Positions 49,352-61,208 of a stretch of 64,000 bases of DNA are shown here, piece by piece (the stretch's first letter is position 1; the number at the start of each line of letters is the position of its first letter). Origin of the DNA: Typhlomys cinereus (Eukaryota > Chordata > Mammalia > Rodentia > Platacanthomyidae); the NCBI GenBank assembly GCA_023101885.1, contig JALPQD010000053.1, positions 5,086,447-5,150,446 of the forward strand. The letters run 5' to 3'. The notes beneath the pieces were generated by a model. It saw nothing but the letters and a program-made list of their open reading frames with translations. It was not told the DNA's origin and did no database searches. The translations under genes and the position numbers were made by a program.

Positions 49352-49661
49352 GGTCTTCATCTGTCTGCACAATGAGCTCTTGGCTTTCCTTGCGTCCCTC
49401 AGGATTCATGAGGATGAGCTTCACGCTGACATTGGTGTAGGGTGACAGGTTGGTGATGGTGTGCTGAGGGTGGGAATTATCTGTATCCCAGCTCACTTCC
49501 TCCCGCACCTGCTCCTGTCCACCCACTTGGTAACAGTAGTGCACCGTGAGATTATAACTATGGCACCGAGTTACGTTGTATCCAAATGGCTCCCATCGAA
49601 TGGTGATTTGTCGGGATTTGACCTCCACAACTTCCAGTTTTCTTGGTCCCACGCATAGGGT
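49352..49661 (-). CDS. PTPRM: PTPRM exon, second FN3 repeat, with a one-base frame anomaly near its 5' end
   Basis: This exon carries the whole FN3-2 repeat. It reads GPRKLEVVEVKSRQITIRWE and continues through CHSYNLTVHYCYQVGGQEQ to IVQTDED, ending with a single C (phase 1) before the donor gtgagt. Sequons NVT, NLT and NVS are present. The acceptor ends aaaacag, and the first bases after it read CCT ATG CGT in one frame, matching the PMR of the expected D-P-M-R-G-P-R-K. The GPRKL frame is displaced by one G from this. Exon length is 310 bp, whereas an FN3 module between two phase-1 introns should be a multiple of three (309). In the GPRKL frame the first codons read TLCV instead. Sequencing or assembly error, a polymorphism, or a real compensated change are all possible. 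One conservative change from human as I recall it is Asp for Glu in SWDTDNS. Confidence 0.93.
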
Positions 49662-50094
49662 CTGTTTTATAAAAGGAAGAGAAGAGAACAAATAAGGAAA
49701 GAATTGCAAAATTCTGTAAGAATCTACACATCAACATCAGAGATCTTCCCGTTTACCCCAGGCGCATGCTCTCCTCTTCTTCCTAAGTAAAATCCTTGAC
49801 TGTTTAGTAGGCACGAGGCCTCTTAAAGACTCAAATTCCCATCATCTTCTCATCGAAATGTGGTCATGTGCTCAATTTCTGAAGAATATCATTTAAAATG
49901 AAATATGAAAAGTTTCTCGGAGATGTTCTTAAAAGAGGATACCTGACTCTTTTTGGAGTCCAGGGAGGTATGAAGGAGTTCTTAAATGTAAATAATTCAA
50001 AGCAATGAAATAGAAGCCAGGGTCCCATAATCATTCTGTTACAATATAAGCCCTGAACTAACAATGTCCAAAATTTCATTAGGGAAAATTAGAT

Positions 50095-50424
50095 ACTGTT
50101 CTGGAGAGATGGCTTTGTAGGTAAAATGTTTGTCAAGAAAGCATGAAGACGTGAATCAAAATCTGTAAAAGCCCTATACAGCAGCACAACATGTGTAAGC
50201 CCAAAGGTCATATATGAAGAGGAAAAAAGAAGACAGAAGAATCCCCCGAAGGCCAGCTGGCATGTTGCATGCCAAAACAAGAGACCCTGTCTCAAACAGG
50301 TGAAGGCAAGGCTGACCCCTGGGATTGTCCTCCAACCTCTATATGCATGCTGTGGCATGTGCAGACTTGTACTTAACAACATGTACATATCATATCTGCA
50401 TATACAGATCATACTTGCACATGA

Positions 50425-50470
<46 letters not shown>
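50095..50470 (+). mobile_element. B3-like SINE with CA microsatellite tail
   Basis: actgttctggagagatggct and gtaggtaaaatgtttgtcaa form a degraded tRNA-like head, and ccctgtctcaaacaggtgaa lies mid-body. About 21 CA units occupy 50428-50470. Confidence 0.65.
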
Positions 50471-50472
<2 letters not shown>

Positions 50473-50734
50473 GACAGATTAAAAACAGTGATGCTGTCTT
50501 ATTTAAGCTTTTTCTAGATCTCTGACATGAGAAAACAATCTTGATACTAAATGACAGATGACACTGACAAATAGGTTTTAAATTATATGACTAGAAACCA
50601 TGAGCAAAAGCTTGAGAATCCACCATGAAATAAAATAATTTCCAGAAAGCAAATCTGTGACTGATCCCCAGGCCTTTTGGGGTTTTGGGGCTTATATGTT
50701 TCCTTGTACACTGCCTTATGTACCTCACACTTGC

Positions 50735-50840
50735 CCAAAACTTGATAATCATCACTGGGGCTGGACTTGAACTCCTGAATCTCCTGTATCCATCTCCCAA
50801 GTACAAGGATTAAAGCTGTGTACCAACAGATCAGTTTCAT
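50735..50840 (-). mobile_element. B1-like SINE fragment
   Basis: gggctggacttgaactcctg, aatctcctgtatccatctcc and aagtacaaggattaaagctg read as an inverted B1. Confidence 0.65.
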
Positions 50841-51044
50841 TTTGAGTTCTGATTTGCAAAGAACCCTACACTTCTTGCCTCTTTGAAACTGTCTTAGTTT
50901 TCTTCTTTGTCTAAGTGCTAGGTACAGATTTTCAAGCTTAGAAATTTAAATGACATACAAGAAATGTATTCTGAATAATTCAAATTCAAATACAGCAAGA
51001 GACTAAGCTTGCTTATGATTTAACAAGAAGATGCACTACAAAAA

Positions 51045-51115
51045 GTACATTACACTTATTGAGCACTTACTATGTACTGTTTCAAGGGTTTTACCGTTTA
51101 GGGTTTGGGGGAAAT
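51045..51115 (+). mobile_element. MIR-like ancient remnant
   Basis: acttattgagcacttactat followed by gtactgtttcaagggtttta is the common MIR start segment. Nothing clear continues beyond it. Confidence 0.4.
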
Positions 51116-53579
51116 CTAATCTAGTATGCTCTGCTTTGATACAGTCACAGCATATTTGATATACTTCACTTCTGTTTTCTTGAAATATGGTCAGCAGAAC
51201 GAATAAAAAAGATCTATAATTTCTAAGAAAAATATGCACAGAACCCTGAGAAGCAAGGGCTATCATTTTCTGGACACTGGCAATGACTCTTGGGAACTAG
51301 ATTCTTCCATTCCCATGTAGATATTCAAACATTGTACCAGGTAAGGTTTGGTGACTTTCCTGAGTTCAAAGATGGGCCTTAGCACTGAGCTTCACTGGTG
51401 ACAGGGAAGACGGGCTGCCTCGCATCTGCTGAGGTTCTAAAGAACTAACGCAGAAACAGTACAGAGCACAAGGGCAGGGCAGCGAGGTTTCCTAAGCATG
51501 ACCATACAATCCCAAGTATTTATTGGAGAGAGGAAAGTGCTAGAGGAGCTCTTTTCAGTCTCCCCCCACCCCCGCAATCCCCTTCCCTGGTGAGCAGAAG
51601 GCAGACCCAAGCAATCGTCCTCAGCTCGGCCATAGCCGACAAACCCACTTGTGCTGCTGGGAATTGGAAACGTGTCAGGATTGTAACCAAAGTCCGCTTC
51701 TGATTCCACGTGTGCCTGAATCCCTTGTGTCTTATGACCGGAAAGAACTCAAGACCACTCCACATCTCCGACCTTCAACCCACGACTATGTGCAAAATGA
51801 AAAGATACATTGGTTTAATACATACAAGATGAGGTTTGCCTGTCCAAATGAGTTAATTGTGATCATCCATACTGCTCTATCATATGTAGCTTGGGGTCCA
51901 AAGACACACTCAAGGCCACAACTGCTCCAAGAAGTTTCAAAGTGATATTCTCATGGAATATCTATTCCTAATCAATTTTTTATGTTTAAACGCAAGTGTC
52001 AGGAAAATATCTTAAGTTATTTAGAAGTAAATACTCATAGTTTCTTCCAGAACAGTGACTTCTTAGAATTTAACAGAAGTGTCTAATTTTACTTAATGCT
52101 TCATTAGTTGAACATTTATAAAAAGTTATAATAAACTCCTGAATACTTGCACATGAACAAATTAGCATGTATCTCTTTGCCCACTTCCGTATTAATCACA
52201 GGTCTGTACAAAGACTGTTCTAAAGCATTTCTCCAAGATTTTCATCAATTCTACTAACCAAATGACTAAATGCTTCAGATATTGGCTTAAACAAGCAGCA
52301 CCACTCTCACTTGATTTCAATGGAAAACCATTTTTTACTGCATGAATGAGTCTGCATCATTTCAGTATTCCTAAGCCATGAAAACACACACTTAAACAAA
52401 GCCCAAGGATTGATGATAAGGTGGTTAAGAATTTTTTTGACATGTATGATTCCTCCCTTTTTTGTTAGCACCTCTTACAATGCCATGAGGATCAACTCGT
52501 GTCTCAAGGTTTACTTTCACTTTTCGAGCAAATAAGTGAGCTACTAGAAAACAGGCAAGTCCATGAGCTAGTATCCAGTCACACTGTGGACGATGAGAGA
52601 TGTCATGAACACACAAGAGATACTCTGAAGTTCAGTTGTTGAGGAAGAGGCTGGCCCTCACTGCCTGGTATCTCCAAGTGCCAGGTTAGCCAAAGCAAAG
52701 CTCATGTCTCAACTTCATAATGGCAGGAAACAGGAATGTGTTCTGCAGAAACTGCCCTTGTAATTTTGGTCTGTCCCCAAGACAGCTGTATGCAGCAGAA
52801 TGACACACAGCTCACAGTCAGTCCGGTGACCAGAAAATGAAACAGTAATCATTCCACAGTACCCTGTGCTGCTAAAGTGTGATGTCTGGTGGGCTAGATG
52901 GATTCCTCGCAGCTTCAACTTAGAACTTAGGTGCACGCTGAGTTTATATGAAGGAGGCTTGATCATAAGTTGAGGTGCAGATGCATTTCCGTTTATTTCT
53001 CTTACTGGTCCCTGTTGATGGCAGTGTCTATAGATATGCTGGAATCAATGTGTCAGGGTCAATGAACAGTTATGAATCATCCTCACAGGGCACAGTGATA
53101 AAGAGCACTTGGAGTTAGATCCCTAATCACATCTCCCACTTGTCAAAAGCTTGAGACTGATTTGAATGGACAAATGATCATATAGCCTACCGTTGGTGGA
53201 ATATTGCCATCAGCTTCTGCCAAGGCCCAGAATTAAGTGAGCAAAGCTGGAAAAAAATAAACCCACCTACATTTCACCTGTGGGTGGAGCTGAGCAGTAG
53301 AACACACACGTCTGTGGCCCTGAGCAAATCCCCAATATAAAAAAGAAAAGAAAAAAAAAAAAAGAAAAGACAAAATAGTGCAAAAAGTAGCTTCAAGAAA
53401 TCAGTGGACTTCTGTGTGTCATGCCATGCATATGACATTGTGGGTAGGTTAATGGCCTATGTGACAAACTTTTGATGATTCACTGTAAGCATCCATTTTC
53501 CCCCTAATCTTCTATTCATCAAAATGAATCTTAACCAGCAATGACTTTTTAAAGAGTTACATCTTGATATTTTGGGTTG

Positions 53580-53905
53580 TTTGTGTATGTTTATGTGGGG
53601 TGCTGTTGAACATGAGTGTTTATAAGAGGATATGGACACACAAGCAGGTATGTGCATGTGGAGCCCTGAAGTTGACATCAGTCTCTTCATCGGTAGCTCT
53701 CTGATTTTACTACTAAACCAGAGTATCCAATTGAACTCAGAAGTCACCAGCTTGGCTATGTTACCTGGCCAGCTTGCCTTGATGGTTCCCTGTCTTTCCT
53801 TACCAAGTGTTGGTATTGTAGGCAGTTACCACATATACCCTAGTTTACATGAATTCTGGTCCTTATTCTTGTAGGGCAAATGACCATCTCCCCAGTCTCA
53901 AGGTT
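53580..53905 (-). mobile_element. B3-like SINE
   Basis: The reverse complement starts gactggggagatggtcattt, passes through a B1-like core (ggcagttaccacatataccc on the plus strand, preceded by accaagtgttggtattgtag), and ends in tgcacatacctgcttgtgtg. Confidence 0.65.
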
Positions 53906-55230
53906 TGCATCTTAAGTAGGCATTTCAGAGTAGCTTTATTTTCAGTTTCTGTAGAAATATTTCTGTCAATGTGCTGCTAACTGAAGGAGTCATTCCAAGG
54001 GTACACTTACTCCAGTGACTTGCGCTGATAATCAGTTAGATTTAGAAGGGCATCATTGGAGAAAGCATACCCCACTTGTAGCCTACTTGTTCCATAACAA
54101 CAAATACATGATTTCAGTGAGGTTCAGTAAGTCCACACTGCACTCTTTAAAAAAGATTACATGCACCGCTCTCCCAAGGCCCCATGGCATCCCATTAGCA
54201 CCATTTCAAGGGAACATTATAAATCTCTACTCAGACAACAGGGAAATGAATTATATTCTTCAGACTAGTACCAATGGCTATCTGCTATTTGCCCTCCCAG
54301 TCTTAAAGATGTTGCTGAGAACAAGAATTGATTTCAAGGCCATTTCTCATCACGCTTACACCCCCAGGCCTTGCTGGCACGTCCCTACTTTCTGGGAGTG
54401 GAGATCATGACCGGCCCTACTGATGACAATCATGTGGCCACTGTAGGCATGAGGAGCTGTGGTGTCCTTCAGGAACATGATGGCCGCCTAGTAGCTCGGG
54501 CAGGGAGCTCCATTCCACTCCCTCACTGGCCAGCGGCATTTTTTATTTTGGTCTCTTTCTGCCAGCCCGAGCCAGCCTTCCAACAGAGAAATCTGACCCA
54601 AGGGAGCAGCGAGCCGGTGCTAGCCTGCAGCACTAAGTCTCCTATTTAATCAGCCAACCAGGCTCCCACTGCCTTGGTCCCCTGCTCTCTGAGTAAGGGC
54701 AGAAACTGACTGATAGGATCAATTTCCATCGCAGGCTCAATTCACAGCTCATTTCTCTGGAACTCTGCACTTTACCTCCCATTACCGCTACAGTGCCTTT
54801 TACAGAAAGTCAATTTCAGAAGCTGTGAGAGATATTTGGGTGTAATTTTAGGATCCTGTCATTGATAATCAAAAACACAGATTACAACTAAGGCTCTTGC
54901 TAACAGCTTCTCTCCCTCTTCATGAAGTACCCTGAGGTCTATGAAGATAGGAAGAATAACACCCCATGGCCTGGAGGCTCCTTCGGTTCTTGTCTTCCTG
55001 CTCCCCAGTCTCACAAAAGAGGGTAACAATGTAATACAGCAGGTGCTTCATTTACTTCACTAGTCAGCTAAGTCAGAGCAAAGACCCCATTAACTGGTGC
55101 TTCATGAACTGACCAAACAGAATTCCTGAGCTACAGACTGACGCTGTCTCCAAGTAGCAAGGCTGTGGCTTCTCAGTCAGCAGATGCTTCTGAGAGTATA
55201 TGAAAAAGTCCTCTGTCAGACAAGATGAAG

Positions 55231-55352
55231 ATAGTATTCACTTTACACCCACCTATAGTATCAAAAATGCCCTATTCACTTTCCATCCCTCTACAGATAT
55301 CAAGAATTCCCTATTCACTTTACACCCCTCTACAGGTATCAAGAATTCCCTA
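55231..55352. repeat. Short tandem repeat of three 39-bp units
   Basis: 55231-55269, 55270-55308 and 55309-55347 each carry cctattcactttacaccc-type sequence followed by tctacaggtatcaagaatt. The last two units differ at only a few bases. Confidence 0.85.
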
Positions 55353-55435
55353 CAACCCTCAGATGACTGAGGCAGGAGGATACCCAGTTCAAGGCCAACC
55401 ACATGGCACGGGAAGACCAAATTCTCAAAAATAAA
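55352..55435 (+). mobile_element. B1-like SINE fragment
   Basis: caaccctcagatgactgagg, caggaggatacccagttcaa and caaattctcaaaaataaatg follow B1 order with a short A-rich tail. Confidence 0.6.
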
Positions 55436-55564
55436 TGAAAGAAAGAAAGCAACATCTCAAAGAAATGCCCTTGAAATGCAGCTGTTTTTCTTAAACATTC
55501 CAAACAATCTTATACAAAGAAAGAATGCTTCCATTTTCTAAAGCAAAAGCTAAACTGCTCTAGG

Positions 55565-55700
55565 CCTGGGATGCAGACCTGTCAATCCAGCTATTTAGGA
55601 GGCTGGGGCTCAACTTCAAGGCCTGTCTCAGCTACAGAGTAGTTTCAAGGCCAGTCTGACAGTCTGGGTTACTTATTAAGAAGTTGTCTCAGAAAAAAGT
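55565..55700 (+). mobile_element. B1-like SINE
   Basis: cctgggatgcagacctgtca, tttaggaggctggggctcaa and ttcaaggccagtctgacagt match a B1 with decay. Confidence 0.65.
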
Positions 55701-56639
55701 GGTACTAATTTAAGAGATGAAAAACTGACTGTAACAATGAACGAAATGTCAAACCTTATGCAGTTCAAAGGTTCTATCTTATTCCTTGGTTGAGGATGGG
55801 CATGCTCTTAAAAGTCTTTCATATTTTCTGAGGCCTGATTTGAACTTGGCCTGGTTTGTCAGGCATAGTAATGGACCCCCTCATGCTGGTGAGAAATGGA
55901 ATGTCCACCTATCAAGTATATTCATCCTTTTCATTTCCGTCACCTTACAGAGCTGGAATTTCTATTCACGCTTATGGGAAACATGAAGTTATCTTACATA
56001 ACAAAATAAAGTGGACATACTTTTACCTTTGTGGTGGGAACACAGACCTTCCTAGGCAAGGGGTTCAGGGTGCAGAAGCCTGACATCAGCCCAGTGAGAG
56101 TCTTATCCAGAGTACGGTGGCCTTGAACTAGTGGTGAGCTCATCTCTTGGGCTGCACACTTAGCCTGGCCTGGGTCCTGGCTTAGCCATCCAAGATGACT
56201 GGTTTTCAGATAATAATGCCACATGTTTTAGGATAAATTCTTTAGACATTTCTTTTTAAAAAGGCTAATACTTGTAAATAATGGGTTTGCAGTTGAGAAA
56301 ATGAGGGAGTTAAAAAAATTACCACAAACAACTTCTAAAATAAAGAAATGAGGGTACTGAGGACATGGCCGATTCTGGTTAACACTCATCAAATTTATTA
56401 ATGATATCAAGTGAGGCTGGAAGTCCCACAATGGGTGGAAGGTGATTTTCTTTTAAGTATGAGGTATTTCTTTGTAGTCAGTTGTTAGGTTTTTGGACTT
56501 TTAAATAATTAACTTTAAAACAATGAAAAGCAAAAGATGAAATAATCACTGGTTTGTCTATTATATTTACTAAGATGGAAGGTTAATATTTTATATTTTG
56601 CTTCAGAAAATTTTCAAAGAAAGAAATAAAGTATTACAG

Positions 56640-56800
56640 GCTGAATGCAACGGCATAGACCTGCAATTCCAGCTTGGAGAAGTGGGAGGACATGGATCAG
56701 GAATTCAAAGACAGCCTGGGCTGCACAGTAAGTTCAAGGACAGCCTAGGACACATGAGAATTTGCCTCCAAACAAACACTCTAACAGCACTATAAAGGAA
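56640..56800 (+). mobile_element. B1-like SINE
   Basis: ggcatagacctgcaattcca, aattcaaagacagcctgggc and agttcaaggacagcctagga show the internal duplicated motif typical of rodent B1. Confidence 0.75.
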
Positions 56801-57232
56801 TAGAAAGAAATAAAATAATAAAGATTTAAAAGTTTCTACCTTCCTATTGTTCCTAATCATGCTTTGTACCTTTGCTATATTATCTAGAATTCTTAAAAAA
56901 AATCTTCACGGATCCAACTATTTGTGGCAACTTGAGGTTTCATTCAATAAATACAAATTAAAACACATATTTATTCATTGCCCTAACTTATGAACAGAAT
57001 TGCAATAATTGCTTACTTTTCTCCTTCCCTACTCAGGGATAGATAGTCCAGTCTACCATCTTATTATTCAAAGTGGTGCTACAAAGAGCATTCTTGTATG
57101 TCTTTATTCCTTATCAGTTTTCTTTGGTTTAACTTCAAATGTGTGGCTTGTGACCTGAGTGTATTATAGACCATCAAACTGCTCCCCAAGAGCAAAGAGA
57201 ACCTAGTGCAAATTTCAAGAAAAGTGAGGAAC

Positions 57233-58615
57233 AACTTTTGGGTATAAACCCCTATACAGCAGAGGTTCACCTCGATAGCACAAGCATGACCATGTTCATA
57301 GCAGCACTGTTTACAATAGCAAAGACATGGAATCAACCCAAATGTCCAACAGTTGACGAGTGGATAAGGAAACTGTGGTACATCTATACAATGGAGTACT
57401 ATTCAGCCATCAAAAATGATGAATTACTGGAATTTGCCGGGAAATGGATGTCATTAGAAACAATTATATTAAGTGAAGTATCCCAGACCCAGAAAATTAA
57501 GCGCCGTATGTACTCCCTAATAGGTGGCTCCTAATACCAAACCCACCCAGCCCATCTTGAGACACTCATAGGTAAATCTATGTATTACCTACAGTAATTG
57601 CAAGGATTATGAACAGGAGGGATGGGATTGGAGGGCCACACCAGAAACAAGGAGAGAAGTGACCATGTTACAGTAGAGAAAATAGGCCTCCATCAAGGAC
57701 TGCAAGAAAGTAATGTGACACCTAGTTAAGTTCACAATTCGTTCCTGATCATTTACAACTAAGGGGGTATGAACTCACCAGAAGGGGAGGGCATATAGTC
57801 CGGCAGATTAAAAAGTAACCATTTTCCAAATGGGTGATTGACCCCTCCCATTGCCTAACGCCATATGACCCTGCGATTCCACTTTTGGGTATAAGTATTA
57901 CATCTACCCTTGAATGTGCTCTTATAATAAGACTCCAGTTTAACAGCTTTCTGTCTCTGGCCAGGGGGTGACATACAGTGCCCATCATGATGGAGTGAAG
58001 GGCATTACAGGAGCAACAAAATTGCAAAAGAAAATCAACGAACCACAATCCAGAACTTCAGAGACTCTATATCAACCACCTAGAACTAGGCCAGACTAAT
58101 CTTTCCCCATCCTGAAGCTCAGGGACATTTGCGGAAGAGGGGGTGGTAAGAGTGTAAGAGCAAAAGGATGGGAGGAGTAATGATTTGCAAGATACTCCAC
58201 ACAAGTTAGGGCCGAAGCAATCATAATTCGACATTGTATGCCCGGCGCAATGTCCAACACACTACTGATCTCACAAAGTCTAGCCTCTGCTAAAGGCACC
58301 AAGATCCTTGGAGGCAAGGGATTGACAGCCACAGTAGTGTTCCTATGCTTAAGGGGAACACAGGAAGGGGTTCAGGGACATGCCACTGGGTCCTTGTACG
58401 TCATCAGAGAGGAGGGCCCAGAGGAGAGTCAGGCATGCACAAGAAAGGACTCTGGGAATCGGGGCGGGAGGCATGGGGGGATGGGGCTGGAGGGGTGAGA
58501 AGAGGAGGAGCAAGGGGCTCGGGGGGGAGGAGGAGGGAGGGAGGGAACTGGTGTACCTATTAAGTTTGTATGAGCTGAAATAATAATAAAAAATGTATTA
58601 TATATAAAAAAAAGG
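57233..58615 (+). mobile_element. 5'-truncated L1 with intact ORF2 C-terminus and target-site duplication
   Basis: The segment encodes the ORF2 C-terminal stretch, including LWYIYTMEYYSAIKNDELLE, and terminates after SLIGGS with TAA at 57532-57534. A long 3' UTR with a G-rich polypurine tract (58440-58550) and an A-rich end follow. The duplication aaagtgaggaac is found at 57221-57232 and again at 58616-58627. The 5' truncation removes almost all of ORF2, so it is not mobile. Confidence 0.93.
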
Positions 58616-58637
58616 AAAGTGAGGAACGAATGCTTCA

Positions 58638-59371
58638 TTTTTTTGTACTTTTATATTTCCTATTTATTTTAAGTGTAAAATACTAACAGTGTACTAGAGC
58701 TAGCTGCACACTTAAAACTTGGTGTGAAGGTTTTTTTTTTAAATTTAGTGTATTATTTTATTTTTTTTTCCACTCATACAAACTTAATAGGTATGCCAGT
58801 CCCCTCCATCCCTCCACCCCTCCCCAGACCCCCTTGCTCCCTCGCCCTATTTCCTCTTCCTTTCATCCTCCTCTCTCCCTTTCTCCCAGTGCCCCCTTTT
58901 TCCTCCCCCCCAATCCCTGGAGCATCCTTTAGTGTGAATGTCAAACTTCCCTCTGCGTCCTCCACTCTAATGAAGTGTAAGGATTCAGTAGCATTGCCTA
59001 GAGCCCTTTCTTGTGCTCCCCTTTAGTTTGGGAACACTATTGTGACTGTTAATCCTTTGTCTCTAAGGATCCTAGTGCCTGTGATCCATGCTAGACTTTG
59101 GGAGGTCACTGATATGTCAGTCATTGTGCAGGTCATGCAAAGTTATTATGGTTACTCTGGCCCTAACTTGTGTGGAGTATCTTGTGTATTTGTGTGTTGT
59201 TATTCTTCCCCATCTTTAAGCTCTTACAATCTTACTGCCTTCTCTTCCACAAATTTCCCTGAGTTTTAGGGTGGGGAGAGATTTGGTTAGTCTGGTTCCA
59301 GGTGATTAATGTAGGGTCTCTGATGTTCTGAATTTTTATTTCAGTTTTGCTGTTCTTGCACCACCCTTGGA
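58638..59371 (-). mobile_element. Antisense L1 3' fragment with a possible 3'-transduced tail
   Basis: 58771-59371 is the reverse complement of the L1 3' UTR at about 57990-58600. A poly-T/AT tract (58731-58770) is followed outward by about 86 bp of non-L1 sequence (58645-58730) and a second poly-T run (58638-58644). Similar flanks, cgaatgcttcatttt (58627-58641) and caaatgcttcgtttt (59372-59386), look like the target-site duplication. The right flank contains ttttaa, fitting L1 endonuclease preference. Confidence 0.8.
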
Positions 59372-59399
59372 CAAATGCTTCGTTTTAACCTGACACATT

Positions 59400-59401
<2 letters not shown>

Positions 59402-59445
<44 letters not shown>

Positions 59446-59635
59446 GTGTGTGTGTACGACTTGAGCCTGTGTACATGTTAGGTCTAAAGGTGATATCAGG
59501 AATCATCCTGGGTTGCTCTGCCCTCTTGCTGCTCCTGGTATTGTAATGTGGGATCTGAGAATCTCAATTCAGGTCTTTTTGTTCATGAAGCAGAGGTTTT
59601 GTCCTCTGAGCACTGTCCTCAGCCCAGATACTGTA
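59402..59635 (-). mobile_element. B2-like SINE, older subfamily, with GT tail
   Basis: The reverse complement starts gggctgaggacagtgctcag, then cctctgcttcatgaac and gaattgagattctcagatcc. The body contains cccaggatgattcctgatat, and the GT tract is at 59402-59455. Confidence 0.8.
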
Positions 59636-60539
59636 TTTCTAAGGAGGTATCTTATTTGTGTATGCATTATGTGGTTCATAGGAAAACATAAATAAAGTCT
59701 GACATGGGACCATTTTATGATTTTATTTATTTGAAATAATCATTGCAATAGAAATGATCATGGTCAAAGTACTTTTCCCTCTGGGTGTAATAATTCTGCC
59801 TGATAGGTGCTTACGTTAAAGATCTTTTCCAATAACAACTCATTGATTCAAATTACTGCGTGGAAGCAAATAAATAATCGAGCGTCAAGAGGATCTGATA
59901 AATGGATAAGTTGATGGACAGCATCCCTAAAATAATTGCTACAATTCATGTTTACAGTGCGATACTGTCCTATTGGCTCAGAAGGACTCAGTTCAAAACT
60001 ACTATGTGTAGCACAGACAACTCCCTGTAATGAATGGGATACGGCTTTTGTCCCAATCGTGTTTTGCATATTTATATTATACTGTGTCCCTGGAAAAAAG
60101 AAAGTGAATTGAAACTGCAGTTGCCTTTATCAGCTCCACAGTCTGAAACAAACCACTGGACTCAGCTAGGACAAGAGGAAACTTAATCAGATAGTCTAAT
60201 GCAAATTTTTTTGATTTTCAGTAACAAGACAGTCATAGATAGCACTGTGTACTGGAACCTGCCCCTCTCTCTCTCTCTCTTTCCTTGTAAACAAAATATC
60301 TTAAATCATGCTCCTTATTTTTTGAGATAAAGTTCAAATGAATAGAAATTCAGTAGGAATGATGGGAAATAAGCTACCCTGATTCAAAACCACAAACAAC
60401 CAGGTACATAATTTAAAATGTAACCAACACTTTTATATTTAAATGTGTGATTACAAAAATAGCATGCAAACGTGTCACTATGAAAACAGTCTGGTAAAAT
60501 TTGAAAGCAACTACTATGACTTTAAGAGTTGGGAAATGT

Positions 60540-60910
60540 TCCCTGGGGAGATGGCTCAGTGGGTAAAGTGCTTGCTGGCTTGGCAAGTGTGAGGACCTGA
60601 GTTTGGACACGGTGAACCTTTGTGAAGTTTGGACTCTGCTCAAAGGGTTCACTTTTCCCACAGCAAGTGAGGAGCAGCAACGTGCGGATCCCTGGGAAGT
60701 TGCAGACTGGCTAACCTGGAATATACAACAGGAACAAGACGCTCTGTCGAAAATAAAATAGATGATGAGGACCAACACCTAAGGTTGACCTTGGATCCAC
60801 ATGTGAGTGCATACTCATACACATGATATACACACAAATACACATGTATACACACACAGTGTATACACATACACACACACACACACATACACACACACAA
60901 ACACTTTTTT
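60540..60910 (+). mobile_element. B3-like SINE with CA-rich tail
   Basis: ccctggggagatggctcagt, gggtaaagtgcttgctggct and aggacctgagtttggacacg form the head. cagactggctaacctggaat and caacacctaaggttgacctt lie in the body. A CA-rich tail at 60815-60900 precedes the insertion site of the next SINE. Confidence 0.7.
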
Positions 60911-60957
60911 TAAATTTTTTTATTATTTATTCAATTGTGTGTTTGCGCGCGCACAAA

Positions 60958-61009
<52 letters not shown>

Positions 61010-61208
61010 GAACCATGGATGAATTCGGGAATCACCATGGACGCCTCCACCTCCTCTGCCCCGGGATTCACAGGCTCCACCCTACCAGGACCAGAAGCAC
61101 AGGCCCCCCTGCTTCCGCTTGGCGTCTATACATGGGATCTGGGATCCGAACTCAGGACCTTCCGCCTGCAAGGCAGAGGCTTAACCCCTGAGCCACCTCT
61201 CCAGCCCC
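60911..61208 (-). mobile_element. Young B2-like SINE nested in the tail of a B3
   Basis: The reverse complement begins ggggctggagaggtggctca, followed by ggggttaagcctctgccttg, the young body and a GT tract (60959-61006). Flanking caaacactttttt sequence at 60898-60910 and 61209-61221 gives the target-site duplication. Confidence 0.88.

Noticed and set aside
52425..52616. 63-residue antisense open frame as a possible exon
   Set aside because: No matching splice sites with PTPRM phases and no recognised homology.
57238..57534. 98-residue open frame as a host gene
   Set aside because: It is the C-terminal end of L1 ORF2 in a 5'-truncated insertion.
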